This document shows, one piece after another, positions 1 to 11,311 of a DNA stretch of 64,000 bases. The DNA comes from Pseudo-nitzschia pungens (Eukaryota; Bacillariophyta; Bacillariophyceae; Bacillariales; Bacillariaceae). The notes beneath the pieces were generated by a model, which ran no database searches, was not told the DNA's origin, and saw nothing but the letters and a program-made list of their open reading frames with translations. Position 1 is the first letter of the stretch. The number at the start of each line of letters is the position of its first letter. The translations under genes and the position numbers were made by a program. The DNA is taken from NCBI GenBank assembly GCA_037355855.1, contig CM074759.1:1-64000 (forward strand), written 5' to 3'.

Positions 1-1493
1 GCAGATGCAGAGGCAAGCGCTTGTGGAGGCTGTTCTGTCGCTGCCACTGCCTCGTAGTCAGGGAGCTCGTTGTCGCTCTCGCTCTCGCTCTCGCTGTCGA
101 TAATATCGTCGTCTTTGTCTTGGCTTTCGCCTTCGTCTTTTCCTTTGTCGTTGTCATTGTCATTGTCAACTTGCGGTGGCTCCTCCTCGTCTTTCGAAAC
201 CGTCGCAACGAAAGCTGCTGCCGTGGCTGCGGTCGCAACGGATGCAACTCCTGCTGCTTCTGTTTCTGTTTCGCCTGATTTTTCTGCTGATATTTCGGCT
301 GCTGCGATTTCGTTGGCCCTCTTTTCCTTGTCCTTGTCCTTGTCCTTGTCCTTCTTTTTGTCTTTTTTTCCACCCCTGAAAAATCCCCAGATATCCTTTT
401 TGTCTTTCTCTTCTTCTTCGGGTGGGTTCTGCTTTTCCTTTGCCTTGTCCTTGATGTCGTCCCTCGGAACCGATGCGACTGCGACTGCAGCCGCTCGAGA
501 CGGTTCTGGCTCAGGCTCCGGTTCAGGCTCCGGTTCAGGCTCCGGTTCAGGCTCCGGTTCAGTCTCTAGCACTGGCTCTGGTTCAGGCTCCGGTTCAGGT
601 GCTGGTTCTAGCACTGGCTCTGATTCTAGCACTGGCTCGGGTTCAGGCTCGGCTACTTGTTCTGGCTCTGGTTTAGGCTCAGGCTCTGGCTCAGCTACTT
701 GTTCTGACTCCTGTTCAGCTTCGGTGTCAGCTTCCGGATCAGCTTCTGGCTCGGCTTCTGACTCGGCTTCAGGTTTCGGCTCGATGTCAACCTCAATATC
801 CTTGGCTTGCGCAACCGAAGCCACTACGGCTGCTGCTGATTTTTCGTTCAGCTTTTTCTTCTCCATCTCCTTGTCCTTTTGCTTTTGCTTTTGCTTCTGT
901 TTCTTCTTGTCTTCTTTTCCGCCCGTCAAAAATCCCCAGAATTGGTCCTTATCCTTTTCTTTGTCCTTCTCCTTGCTCTTCTCGTCCGTGACGACGGCTG
1001 CAACAGATGCTACTGCTGGTGGTGGTGGTGGTGCTGGTGCTTCTGCCGATTTTTGCTTGTCCTTCTGCTTCTTCTTGTCTTTTTGCTCGTCCTTGTCGCC
1101 CCTAAAAACTCCCCAGAAATCGCTCTTCTGTTCGGGCGATGGTTTGCCGCTGGATTCTTCTTCTTGTGTTTTTGCTTCCGATTCTTGTTGTTCTTGTGTT
1201 TCTTCTTCTTCTTCTCCTTCTCCTTCTTCTTCTTCTTCTCGTGGTGCCTCGATTGGCTCGGCAGTATTTCCGCTCAGATTGAGCAAATCGTCCATGGAAT
1301 TTGCAGACATTGGCACCGGTCTCCCGCTGGAGGTGAACAACTTTTGTCGCTCCGAATCGGCCGTTGCCTGGGCTTGGGTTTCCAGTCGGACATCCAGCGA
1401 AGCGGCATTGGAAAAGAGCTGCGACAGCGGAAGATCGTCGTGTTCGTCCGACATGGAGTGCATCAAGACGTTTTCGTCTTCGTCTTCGTCTTC

Positions 1494-1524
<31 letters not shown>

Positions 1525-1569
1525 TTGGTAGTAGTGGCAGCTGGAGTCTCGAATCCGAGGGCAATGTCC

Positions 1570-1602
<33 letters not shown>

Positions 1603-2324
1603 TTGTTGTTGTTGTAAAAGGGAGGATCAACAACGGAGGGGCCCTCTACTGCGACGGCTACTGCTTCTTCTTCTTCTTCTTCTTCTTCTTGATGATGTTG
1701 TTGTTTATGCTGCCGCTGCTGTTCTACTACTTCTTCTTTGGTGGCTACAGGTCCAGATGCAGATGCAGATGCAGATCCAGATCCAGATGCAGATCCAGAT
1801 GCAGATGCGGGTTCGGTGGGATGGGGAGGCGAGGAAGAAGATCGCTTTTGCTTCTTGGTTTCGAGCTTCGCCTTCCACTTGCCCTTTTTGGGAACGGAAG
1901 CAGCAGCAGTACTAGTCGATGAAGTGCTCGCAGTAGTTGTAGTTGTAGCTGTAGCTGTAGTTGTAGTTGTAGCTGTAGCTGTAGTTGTAGCTGTAGGAGT
2001 AGGAGTAGCTGTAGTAGCATCAAGAGAAGTAGTAACGTTGGACGTCGGTTGGGTGGTGGCGGAGGCCGAAACGGAGACGGAGGAGGTGCTTGTGGTTTCG
2101 TCTTGTTGTCCTTGTTGTGGATCTTGCTCTCGATCTCGATCTTTTTCGTGCGGAAGCTTGAGCTCGGCTTCCCTGGTCTTGCGGGGAGGCGTCTTGGCCA
2201 TCTTGCTCTGCATTTCCTTCAACGAGGCCTCGAAAAAGTTGACGCGGTTCGACACCGAGTCGGAGCTGATCTCGTTGTCCTTGTCCTTGTCCTTGTCCTT
2301 GTCGTTCTTGTTCTTGTCGGACAT
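1..2324 (-). CDS. Low-complexity protein with repeated W-G-F motifs, 3' end outside window
   Basis: The minus strand stays open from an ATG at 2324 to the window edge (774 codons, no stop), so the C-terminus is missing. The product is dominated by Lys/Asp, Thr/Ala, Glu/Pro and Ser/Asn runs made by trinucleotide expansion. Three short ordered motifs recur: SDFWGVFRG near residue 400, DQFWGFLTG near 460 and DIWGFFRG near 642. Each is followed by a Lys/Asp-rich tract, and acidic or Pro/Glu-rich linkers separate them. A Glu-Pro repeat (EPEPEPEP with VLE interruptions) lies before the third motif. I see no signal peptide, membrane segment or known domain, and no function can be assigned. The plus-strand reading of the same DNA gives Ser-rich and Leu-rich frames, which I take as shadows because only the minus frame is open throughout and contains the ordered motifs. 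Confidence 0.6.
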
Positions 2325-3149
2325 GATGGGTGAATGAATATATCAAAAGATGGAGGAAAAGATGGGTGGAACCTTGGATTGGAGTCGCTGCTCTCTTGTG
2401 TTGGAAAGCGTTTGTGTTGTGTTGTGTTGTTCTGTTCTGTTCTGTGTTGGGAAGCTATACTCCTAATCGTAAAAGGACCAACCCGTACAATAAGAAGTAC
2501 AAGTGGGTATGAAAAATTAGAATTGAGAATGGGCTCGGATATTATAGGATAGGATGGGATGGGATGGGATGGGAAACGACTACCGGCTACCGGCACGCAT
2601 CGAGAATGCTGTGTTGTGCTGTGCTGTAAAATGTTGTGATCTAATGTGATGTTATGTGATGTAACGTAACGTAACGTGACGTGACGGGATGGGATGGGAT
2701 GGGATGGGATGGGATGTGCTATACTGTATGCAACTCATGGAACTCATGCACCATGCAACTCATGCCAGTCCCGCTATTCATGCTATTCATGCTTCCGTTT
2801 GGAGCATCGATGCCCGCAATACGACTACAAAAACGAATTACGAATACGAATACATGTAATAGTACTAGTAAGTTACTCGTACCGTACCAATAATGATGAA
2901 TGATACGCTACAGAACGTATCCAAAAACGAGGGCAACCCAAGTATATTACTACCGGACGAGTACGGTAAGCTTACCGGTCACCTGAACCGGTAGGTAAGT
3001 TAGTATCAACCAAAAATAAATACTGTACTACGTAATACTCGTACAAGTACCTTACTCGTATTCGTGCGAGTCCATCGATGCAATGCAACTACTTGTGCGT
3101 ACGAGCAAGGTTACTTACGGTAGAGCAAGAACAAACAACGGAATGATTC

Positions 3150-3182
3150 ATTCCTTCCTTCCTTCCTTCCTTCCTTCCTTCA
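3150..3182. repeat. TTCC tetranucleotide microsatellite
   Basis: About eight near-perfect TTCC units, followed by a T-rich stretch. Confidence 0.9.
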
Positions 3183-4350
3183 TTCATTTTTTCATTATTT
3201 ATTCGACGTTTTGCTATTTGGTCGTGCTTGTACAAATGAAATTTAGTACAAGTATCCGTTTGCCGAGGCCAATTTCTTTCCCACGAATCACCTTCTCGAA
3301 CAACGGGACTGCCAACCAGTGCCATTCCGTCTACGTACGGTAAATCTTACTGGAACGTAAGATTATCATGTACAGTAATCTAACCAATACGACGCAGGAA
3401 CTAAGGTTACGAAGTTAGTACTGTAGTGAAAAATTAAGCAGGATGCGATGTAACGTAAGGTTTACGAGCAGTAAACCTTAAGCAAGGTTTACTTGTACGA
3501 GTACTGTTCTTTTGTGGGTGTGCTTTTCACGACCAAAACGGATGTATTTCACATCAATCGTATCCCGGATCGTGAAAAGCGCCGACGAAGGCCCGGCGGG
3601 AGCGGCTCGAAGGAATGCAGTAATTTACGTAGAGTAAGAAGATCCGAAATGGATCAGAATGAATCATCTGAATGAATGACTGAATCTCAAGAGTTTGGTA
3701 CGAGTAACCATAATTACTCGTAAGAGTAAGGTAAGGTTTACATAGCGAGGATGATAAAAAAGTACACGTAACAACGCAAAACCGTTATTGGCAGTTTGCT
3801 CCTCCGTATATAAATTAGGGGCCTATTACAGCCTTTTGAACCGTTGGAGTGCCCGGTTTACTACCTACGGGTACCGGTACCAATACTCGTGCTATTATTA
3901 TGTTGACACTGGTAAGTCACGGTATTGGTACGGTAGAGGGAAGACTGGCAACACGAGGAGTTGAAATTCGAAATAACGAGGATCTTTTCCAACCTACGAA
4001 CTAGTAATTAAACCTTACTTCGTAGTCACGAAGTATTACCGTAAACACGTTTTACTCGTAATGTAAGATTACCGTAGGTCCTTGGTCCTTGGTCCTTGAT
4101 CGGGATTGCCCAAGATTACAAACTTTCCACGATTCTTGACACGAAAATTCTGCTTTGCAGAAACATGCCGGTACAGGAATGTAAATGCACTAATTTACGC
4201 AATAACAATACGGACTAACATATCACAGCTCGATCGAAACAGGATGACAGCAAGCAGCAAGCAAAAGTATGCGATGCTAACAGCAAGTAGCAAACAGAGC
4301 GTAGCAAATAGCAACTAGCAAACAGGAAACAACGAGTACTAACAGCGATT

Positions 4351-4760
4351 GGTTTCGCTAGGTTCCACACATTGTTTTTGTACTGCGAAACAATACCCTG
4401 GCATCGCCCCAGATTTAAAGTACAGGGGCGAGCAACAAGCAACAAGCAGCGAGCAGCGGCAAGAAGCAAAAAACATACCGGGTTTTGCTAGGTTCGTTGC
4501 GTGGTATTTGTACTGCAAAAAGATACCCCAGCATCGCCCTAGTAAAGAAACAGTACAGCAGGCGGAGCAGCAAGCAGCAACGTCGATATACAGGGACAGG
4601 AAGCACCAAATGACGTATTGGGTTTTGCTAGGTTCGTTGCGTGGTATTTGTACTGCAAAGTGATACCCAAGCGCAGCCAAGATAAACGGTACATGCCAGG
4701 GGCAAGCAGCAAGCAGCAGCAAAGCGTCGATATACACGGAACAGCAAGTACTACTAGCAA
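4351..4760. repeat. Three tandem copies of a 130-140 base repeat
   Basis: Units begin at about 4351, 4481 and 4621. Each starts with GGTTTTGCTAGGTTCGTTGC or a close variant, continues through TTTGTACTGCAAA and a block like TACCCCAGCATCGCCC, and ends in AGCAAGCAGC runs. The second and third copies also carry GTCGATATACA. The same family occurs at 18585-19230. Copies differ by about 10-25%, so the array is old. Confidence 0.75.
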
Positions 4761-6144
4761 TGCGTCGATAAACAAGGAACAACGTCGACAACACCGAAAC
4801 GGCGAAAACGGTGAAAACAGCGAAAACGATGACAAGAAGAGGCCGGAATAGCATACCAGCATACGGTACCAGGAATACCAGCAGCATCTATAACTTTGGC
4901 ATGTTAGCCCATCTTTATCTCATCCGACTGCCACTGTCATCTACGCCCAGCATCTCTAATGTTGCCACGAGAATCTTTATCTTTCTGCCAGCATCGCACC
5001 ACCAATAACAATGACAATGACATTGACAATGCAGGGATACTATCCCAGCATCGAATCAAGATACTTTTCAGACCTTCCAATCCATCGCCAGCACTGCACT
5101 GCAACCCAAGGGAGAAAAATACGTAGTAGTACTAGTAGCACGTTACTCTAATGCTACTACCATGATGCGACTTGTAGTACTAGTACCGATACAGAACAAA
5201 AAGTATGTGTGTAAAAATTTGGTTGACAGAAAAGAAGTGAGCTGAGGTCAGCTGAACGGTAAACCTTTTAAATAATGGTTTCCATACAGCAGCAGGTTTG
5301 GTCTTCTTGATGTTAGCGCTGAACGTACTCGTACCCACCGTACTATTGGTGGTGGTAGCAACACTGTCATGCTGTAGCGCTCTGGAGTTATCTACGACCG
5401 TTCTACTCGAATTCCATTTGCTGGGTCGTGCTGCTTCCTTCTTGCTTCCTTCTTGCGCATGCTTACTGCACCAGGGGCAGGGTAGTATTCGGTTCCAACC
5501 CTTGTACCACCAGCACATAATCGTACGTAAAACAATTACCAGTAACCATACCGGTAGTAGTACTAGCACTACTAATGGTAGTGCCTCGCGGAAGAATATA
5601 GTACTAACTAGTACTATGGTGTGGCTCGTTGTCGTGCCCTGTAGCATCCTCTGAACCGTGTAGCATACCGTAGTACAACATTCTAGCAATTCAGTGCTGG
5701 ATGTGTTTTTTTTACACTTAAAAAGTATGATGCTGTTCTGTAGACTGCTAAGAGCTACTACTACTACTACTACTGGTAGTAGTAGTACTACTAGTAGGGC
5801 ATGATGTACTAGACCTGGTGTACCAGATCCCTACACTGAGACCCACTACTACTACTAGTACTACTACTACTAGCACCCTCTCTAGTAGTAGCAGCATCCC
5901 CCACCAGCACTGCTGTAATAGATCTCTGCTATTCTGCTGGGACCCACCAGCAGCACCTCCCTCTCCCGCATTCCTTGCAGCATTGCTCATAGCAGTCACC
6001 ATACTAGTAGCACCATAGCTTCTGAAAATACTATTTCAAATGGAATGTCAAGCAAGGAACCAAGAAGAAGCACCAGCAAGTAGTAGCCCTCCTCCCATGT
6101 TAACCACCATCATCATTTGTCTAGTACTACTACTACTAGGAGAT

Positions 6145-6305
6145 AGTGAATGTTCCTTGCTGAGTGGGTCATCAAGAACATCATGCAGTGATTCCTTCTT
6201 GCTGAGTGGGTCATCAAGCTTGCTGAGTGGGTCATCAAGAACATCATGCAGCAGTGATTCCTTCTTGCTGGTGAGTGGGTCATCAAGAACATCATGCACT
6301 GATAA
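6145..6305. repeat. Short tandem repeat, unit about 45 bases
   Basis: Three to four copies of a unit containing TTGCTGAGTGGGTCATCAAG and ACATCATGCA, one of them internally partial. Short open frames over it on both strands are repeat-driven. Confidence 0.75.
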
Positions 6306-7132
6306 TGATACTGAAGCATCCAAGCAACGCCAGGCTAGTGAGTTTACTCTTACTAGCAGTCAGAAAGAATCACGGCACTACTCTGTGCGAAGCCAAAGCT
6401 TCTCGTTTTAAGAGAAGCAAGAATAAGAGTACGTACGAGTAAGGTTTACGAGTAAGCTTACTCGCATCCATTTACCCGTACCGTATCTTACGATTAATTA
6501 TTAGTAGCTGTTGGACGGGTAAGGTTATGTACGGAACCATTCTCGTCAATCCTGCAGTTAGTACATTATTTTTTTGACTCGATCGACTACATCAACAGGA
6601 TTCAAAACGTGACCGGAATGGTTCGTTTCGATTTCGACCAATAACAATGCACACGTCACATATCAACCGAAATCAACGCGCGATACGCCGCGCACTTCTG
6701 GAAAGTTGAACAAGGAAGATCGGGATCGCCATCTGCAACTCCTTTGATTGGACGGAACAAATGGAATGGGATGTTTCTCGTTTTGTTCCCTAGCTGAAAT
6801 TTGGCTATCGAAGGTTTCCTTCCTTTCCTTTTCTTTTGGTTTTCCGAGGTACCGGTAACTTACTGCATCTAGCAACTTACGACGCACAAGTAAGGTACAG
6901 GTAAGATTACTCGTACTTGCATCGGAATTCGCTGCCGCATCTTCAAGACTTCAATCAAAAGGTAACCTTACCGGACGGGCGAGAGTACTCGTATCGTACG
7001 TTTACACGCATTAGTACTTGTACCGTATTGGATCGAAAAACTGCAACACCATCAGCTCGCCCCCGTTGTCCAGCATTCGTCACGTCCATAATTTCCATCA
7101 ATATACCGAATAGAACAAAACACTCTTCCACA

Positions 7133-8004
7133 ATGAAGTCAATGATCGCTGCCTCCCTCGTTGCTTCGGCCGCCGCCTTTGCCCCTGTCCAAGATGGACG
7201 TGCCTCCTCCGCCCTTGCCGCCAAGCCTTTCTCTGACGACATTGGTGCCATGGCTCCTGTAAGTTTCAGATTATGCCTGTGCTTGTGCTTCTGTTACTGA
7301 TTCTCATGCTGGACGACAATGACGAGAACAATGAAATTGAAATTGACATCGAAACTGCAGCACAGATCAGGATTGAATAAGTAGTAGTAATACGCAGTGG
7401 TGCTTGTGCTACATCCAGCAGCACCCCCAGACGTGATTGCATTATCTGATTCTCATTCCTTATTTTTGACTTCCTCTGTCCGTCGAAACACCGGCAATAT
7501 AACACGAAACAAAACAACCAACAGCTTGGTCTCTTCGATCCTCTCGGATTGATCGAGGACGGATCCCAGGAGAAGTTCGACCTCCTCCGTGAGTACGAAA
7601 TCACCCACGGACGCGTTTCCATGCTCGCCGTTGTCGGATACCTCGTCACCGCCGCCGGAATCCGATTCCCCGGAGCCGAAGATGTTCCCGCTGGACTCAA
7701 GGCCTTCGACTACTTGTTGGCTAGCAAGGACGGACAAAACGTCCTCCTCCAGATGCTTGCATTCTTTGCCGTCGCCACGATTGTGAACCGTGACGCCGCC
7801 TGGTTGGACGTTGAGGCCGAACACGTTGGTGACTACCGCAACGGTGCCCTCGACTTTGGATGGGACAAGTTCGACGACGCCACCAAGCTCAAGAAGCGAA
7901 CCATCGAACTCAACAATGGCCGTGCCGCCATGATGGGAATCTGGGGACTCGTCACCCATGAAATGATGGGAGTCTCTATCCTTCCTGGAAACTTCTTGCC
8001 TTAA
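7133..8004 (+). CDS. Fucoxanthin-chlorophyll a/c light-harvesting protein, plastid-targeted, one intron
   Basis: Antenna protein of the thylakoid membrane that binds chlorophyll a/c and fucoxanthin and passes excitation energy to the photosystems. Exons are 7133-7258 and 7525-8004. The 266-base intron opens GTAAGT, closes ACAG and lies at phase 0. The product is 201 residues, the usual size for the family. Residues 1-15 form a signal peptide followed by AFAPV, the typical start of a diatom transit peptide (Phe after the cleavage site). The mature part begins about PLGLFDPLGL, followed by the first chlorophyll-binding helix motif EITHGRVSML and, near the C-terminus, ELNNGRAAMMGIWGLVTHE, the paired third helix. 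The Glu and Arg of each motif form the expected inter-helix ion pairs and Mg ligands. Which of the many Lhcf/Lhcr subfamilies it belongs to cannot be fixed by eye; the short length and motif wording favour an Lhcf-type major antenna. Confidence 0.95.
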
Positions 8005-10114
8005 ATAGGAGAAAGAGGAATATTGATGGTATGAGCCTGTGTTGATTGTTTGTGGGGATTGTACAGTGCGTTCTTCTTCCGAACTCTTCAACCACCGAAC
8101 ACTACTGCCAGCCCTCGCCGAGTGGGGTTGCGGTTTTCGTTGATCACTGTTGTAGCATTACACTACTTGAATAACCAACCAATAGAAAGAGTACTTTTGT
8201 TCCGGTGCACTCAATTCTTCAATACACTACTATCACTCAACAGTACTAGTAACAAGTAATGCTTCGAAGTACAAATCTATTCTTCGTACCCATTTCTTTT
8301 CATGGCGGGTTGTAATTAGGTCCCTGAAATGATTCCGATGAATAAGTACCTACCACAACCACCTGAGTTCAGCTTCTTGGAGAGTAGTAGTAGTAGTAGT
8401 AGTAATACTAGTAGTACTACTAGCACCAGCAAAGCATATATCGGAAGGACTGATTGATTTGCTGCTGCTACTACCGTACAATCGCAAGTTTTGAGTAGAC
8501 AGTGGAAATACTACTAGTAGTACTACTACTACTAGTACTATTGCTGGTTTATGAGCAAAGAATGAAGGACATTTATCTTCTCGCTACTTCTGTTAAGAAC
8601 AGCGCTGAAGTAAAATTGATCACTACTACTACTACTACTACTATCTCTATGCTGTTCTCATGTTGTTTGATTTGCGTCAGGGTAGATGCTTCTTATACTA
8701 GTAGTAGAAGCTGCCTCTGCATAAAACAACAAGAAGAAATCCCGACAAAATATTGATTCTGTTGCCAATCCTTGGTGATAGGTAAAGCACCATAATACTA
8801 GTAGTAGTAGTACTACTGTACTATGCAGAAAGCCTTAAATTCACTTACATTGTCAAGCAACTACGAACAGTATTTTGCTCATACTTATCAAGGTTATTTC
8901 ATTTTTGTTGCCACCATGGCTGGTTCCCAGCAGTTCCACATTTTATCAAACAGTTCAAGTGAAGTAGTAGTGCAATAATGTATCCGCAGTATCATTCTTG
9001 CACTCAATGGCTTCTTCAGCTGTAGTCCTACTAGTACTAGCAGGACTAGCCAAATACTACTACTAGTACTAGTAGTACTAGGCTTAGTGGTGTTGCGACG
9101 TCGAAGCCTCCTATTATTATTAGTACTACTCGTACTAGCGTGGTGGCTATTGGCAAGAAAACTGCGTATCTGTAGTGGTCTACGATTCTTCCTCCTCCTA
9201 CTAGTAATAGTAGTACTATGATGACAGTGATTGGTTTGAAGAACCCTAGTAGTAGTACTACTACTACTGCTGCTGGTATCATCCATGGTTCTCTATTGGT
9301 GATCGCTGTTCTACCATCCACCAAAGGCACGAAATCCAAAACTCCCGAACTCCCTCAAGCACACTAGTCGATCCAAGCCCGTAAGCAAGCCAAGTCAGAG
9401 CTCCATTATTCCATTGCAACCCGGCGCGTAACATCGGACCGACATCTTATTCGTTCGTTTTTCGGTCTCTCTGACAAGCAAGCCAGTGTGCATGCAGATG
9501 TGCCACACATAAGCATATGCGTGCATGCTGCCGTACCTTGCCCTGCGTTCGAATTCGAATTCGAATTCGAAGGAGGATTGCGTTGAGTTTCGTTGGGTCT
9601 CTCACAGGTGCACCGCAATAGAAGTCACCATTCCTTTGTCACGTTTGGCTCCCGTCCTTCCCGTACCGCAGTTCTGAAGTTTGCTGCACTGTACCGTTCT
9701 CTACCGCATACCCATCCATCCATCCCTCCATCCACTGAGGAAAGGAGGAAGGAAGGACGGGGAGAGGAAGGAAAGAAGGAAGGAACGACTTGCTGCTCTC
9801 CCGCGAACGCATGCTTTGCTTCGTAAATAGCAACCATAACACATTGGAATGCTCTGGAACACGGGGTGCAGTGCAAAGCGTGCAACGTAGTGCATTGGCA
9901 ACGCGGTTGATTGGTTGGTTAATGAATTGATGGATTCGTTTTTCTTCCGCAGGCATGTTGCCGTGTTCCTGTGAAAATACTCTGGGGTTCCGTTCCCTTT
10001 TGGTTCCTGATCCGGTTCTTCTTGTCGGAGTGGGCTCGACGCGACGAGACGAGCTCGACCGCGGTTCGCTTCTTGGCTTGGCTTCGTAAGGCTTGCACTG
10101 GTCTCGCTCGCTGC
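8005..10114. other. Intergenic tract with ACT/AGT arrays
   Basis: No gene recognised. ACT/AGT trinucleotide arrays occur near 8383-8425, 8508-8540, 9028-9080 and 9245-9272. A GAATTC-overlapping run is at about 9549-9572, and GGAAGG-type runs at 9740-9785. Frames on both strands are repeat-derived. Confidence 0.6.
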
Positions 10115-11311
10115 TTACTCGGGAACGCTAACTCTCGAGGAACGAAGCGACAGGGCCCTGGTCTTGGAGAAAAGCTGCGATAGTCCCCTCCGCAGTCCCC
10201 GCTGCTTTGATCTTCGTTTCGGGGTGGATGCGGATGCCGATGCCGACGCCGATATATATGCAGGCGTGTACGGCGCAGGCAAGGATGCCGATCGTTGCGG
10301 AGTAGCTTTGTTGTCATTGTCATTGTCATTGTTGTTGTCGGTGTCGTTATTGCAATCGTTATCGTTGTGGTTGCCGGTGGAGGCGCGGCGGCGGCTGATA
10401 CTGCTTCGGTTCCACGGAAGGGACGACGATCGCGGCACTGGAATCCTTTCGGGGGAGTGGTCGTTGTCGTTGTCGTTGTCGTTGTTTTTCTTTCTATCGC
10501 TACTGTCCTCGTCCTCATCCTCATCCTTGTTCTCGATGGATGCCTTGTCATCCCACACACTTGGTTCCGATTCCTGTTCTGGTTTTTGCTCGATTCCAAT
10601 CACGGGACGACGGCGCCTCGGGGGCGGCGGCGGCGGACCAAAGCTCCCGTTGCTGTCCTCCATAGAAGATGGAATATCCCGATTCCTAATACCGTTCCCA
10701 TTCATATTCGTGTCATTAGTAGTGTTGTAGTTGCGGGTGGAAAATCCACTGGCGCCGCCGAGACGGCGAAAACTGCTTCGAAAGGAGCTGTTTCGGTTTC
10801 GGGTTCGTTGTTGGTTTCCGTTTGAGTCTGAGCTCGTGAGGGTCGCCCACGCGCTGAGGGTTCGTGGTCCCGGTGGCCTAAAATTGTCCGAGCTGTCAAA
10901 GCTGCCGCTCCCATTGCCACTGCCGCTGCGGCTTCTACTGCCATTTTTGGATCGAAACCCCGGCGAGGACAGCCATCTCTGCTGCTGCTTGCGACGAACG
11001 AAGGAATCCAGATCGAACTCTGAGGAGCTATTGCCATTGGCGTTGCCATTCCAAACATCGACATCCAAATTGACATTGACATTGTCCGAGTCCTCCGCCA
11101 CCGCCAGTGGTGAGCGCTTGCTGTTGCGATTTGGATTGCGATTGCGACTACCACTGCGGGGGCGACGGCCCGGGAGCTTGAAGGAGTGGAGCCTTCCAAG
11201 AGTGGGTCGAGTCAACGGCGTGGGTGGAGAGGGAGGGATGGGCTCGCTCGAAACCGATAGGTACCGCCGGACGGAAGACGGCGATGACGAGGAGGAGATT
11301 CCGTTGGCCAT
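10115..11311 (-). CDS. Ser/Arg/Asn-rich low-complexity protein, function unknown
   Basis: A 398-residue frame with ATG at 11311 and TAA at 10115, no intron needed. It begins MANGISSSSSPSSVRRYLSV and holds many Ser/Arg/Pro patches (for example SFKLPGRRPRSGSRNRN), Asn/Asp repeats encoded by trinucleotide runs, and a basic C-terminus with RRGLRRGLSQLF. Such Ser-Pro and RxxS patches look like kinase target sites on a disordered scaffold or regulatory protein, but that is inference. No folded domain, signal peptide or transmembrane segment is visible. Competing open frames on both strands are shorter and more repetitive. The protein resembles other minus-strand genes in the window in being built of codon repeats, so true coding status rests mainly on its length and initiator. 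Confidence 0.55.
   Translation of the reverse strand: MANGISSSSSPSSVRRYLSVSSEPIPPSPPTPLTRPTLGRLHSFKLPGRRPRSGSRNRNPNRNSKRSPLAVAEDSDNVNVNLDVDVWNGNANGNSSSEFDLDSFVRRKQQQRWLSSPGFRSKNGSRSRSGSGNGSGSFDSSDNFRPPGPRTLSAWATLTSSDSNGNQQRTRNRNSSFRSSFRRLGGASGFSTRNYNTTNDTNMNGNGIRNRDIPSSMEDSNGSFGPPPPPPRRRRPVIGIEQKPEQESEPSVWDDKASIENKDEDEDEDSSDRKKNNDNDNDNDHSPERIPVPRSSSLPWNRSSISRRRASTGNHNDNDCNNDTDNNNDNDNDNKATPQRSASLPAPYTPAYISASASASASTPKRRSKQRGLRRGLSQLFSKTRALSLRSSRVSVPE

Larger units (their letters stand above)
2325..7132. other. Intergenic tract rich in simple repeats
   Basis: No convincing gene is seen here. The tract holds GGGAT pentamers near 2555-2575 and 2688-2716, many copies of short motifs such as GTAAGGTTAC and TACGGTA, ACT/AGT trinucleotide arrays near 5756-5880, and the repeats listed separately. 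Open frames in it are short, overlap on both strands and follow the repeats. Confidence 0.6.

Noticed and set aside
70..1617. Plus-strand Ser-rich open frame of over 500 codons
   Set aside because: It is the complementary reading of the trinucleotide-rich minus-strand gene. Only the minus frame contains ordered recurring motifs and is open to the edge.
5180..5689. 169-residue minus frame with hydrophobic segments
   Set aside because: No start context, motifs or partner, and it overlaps ACT arrays and a similar plus frame.
7453..8091. Minus-strand frame opposite FCP exon 2
   Set aside because: Shadow of the conserved FCP coding sequence.
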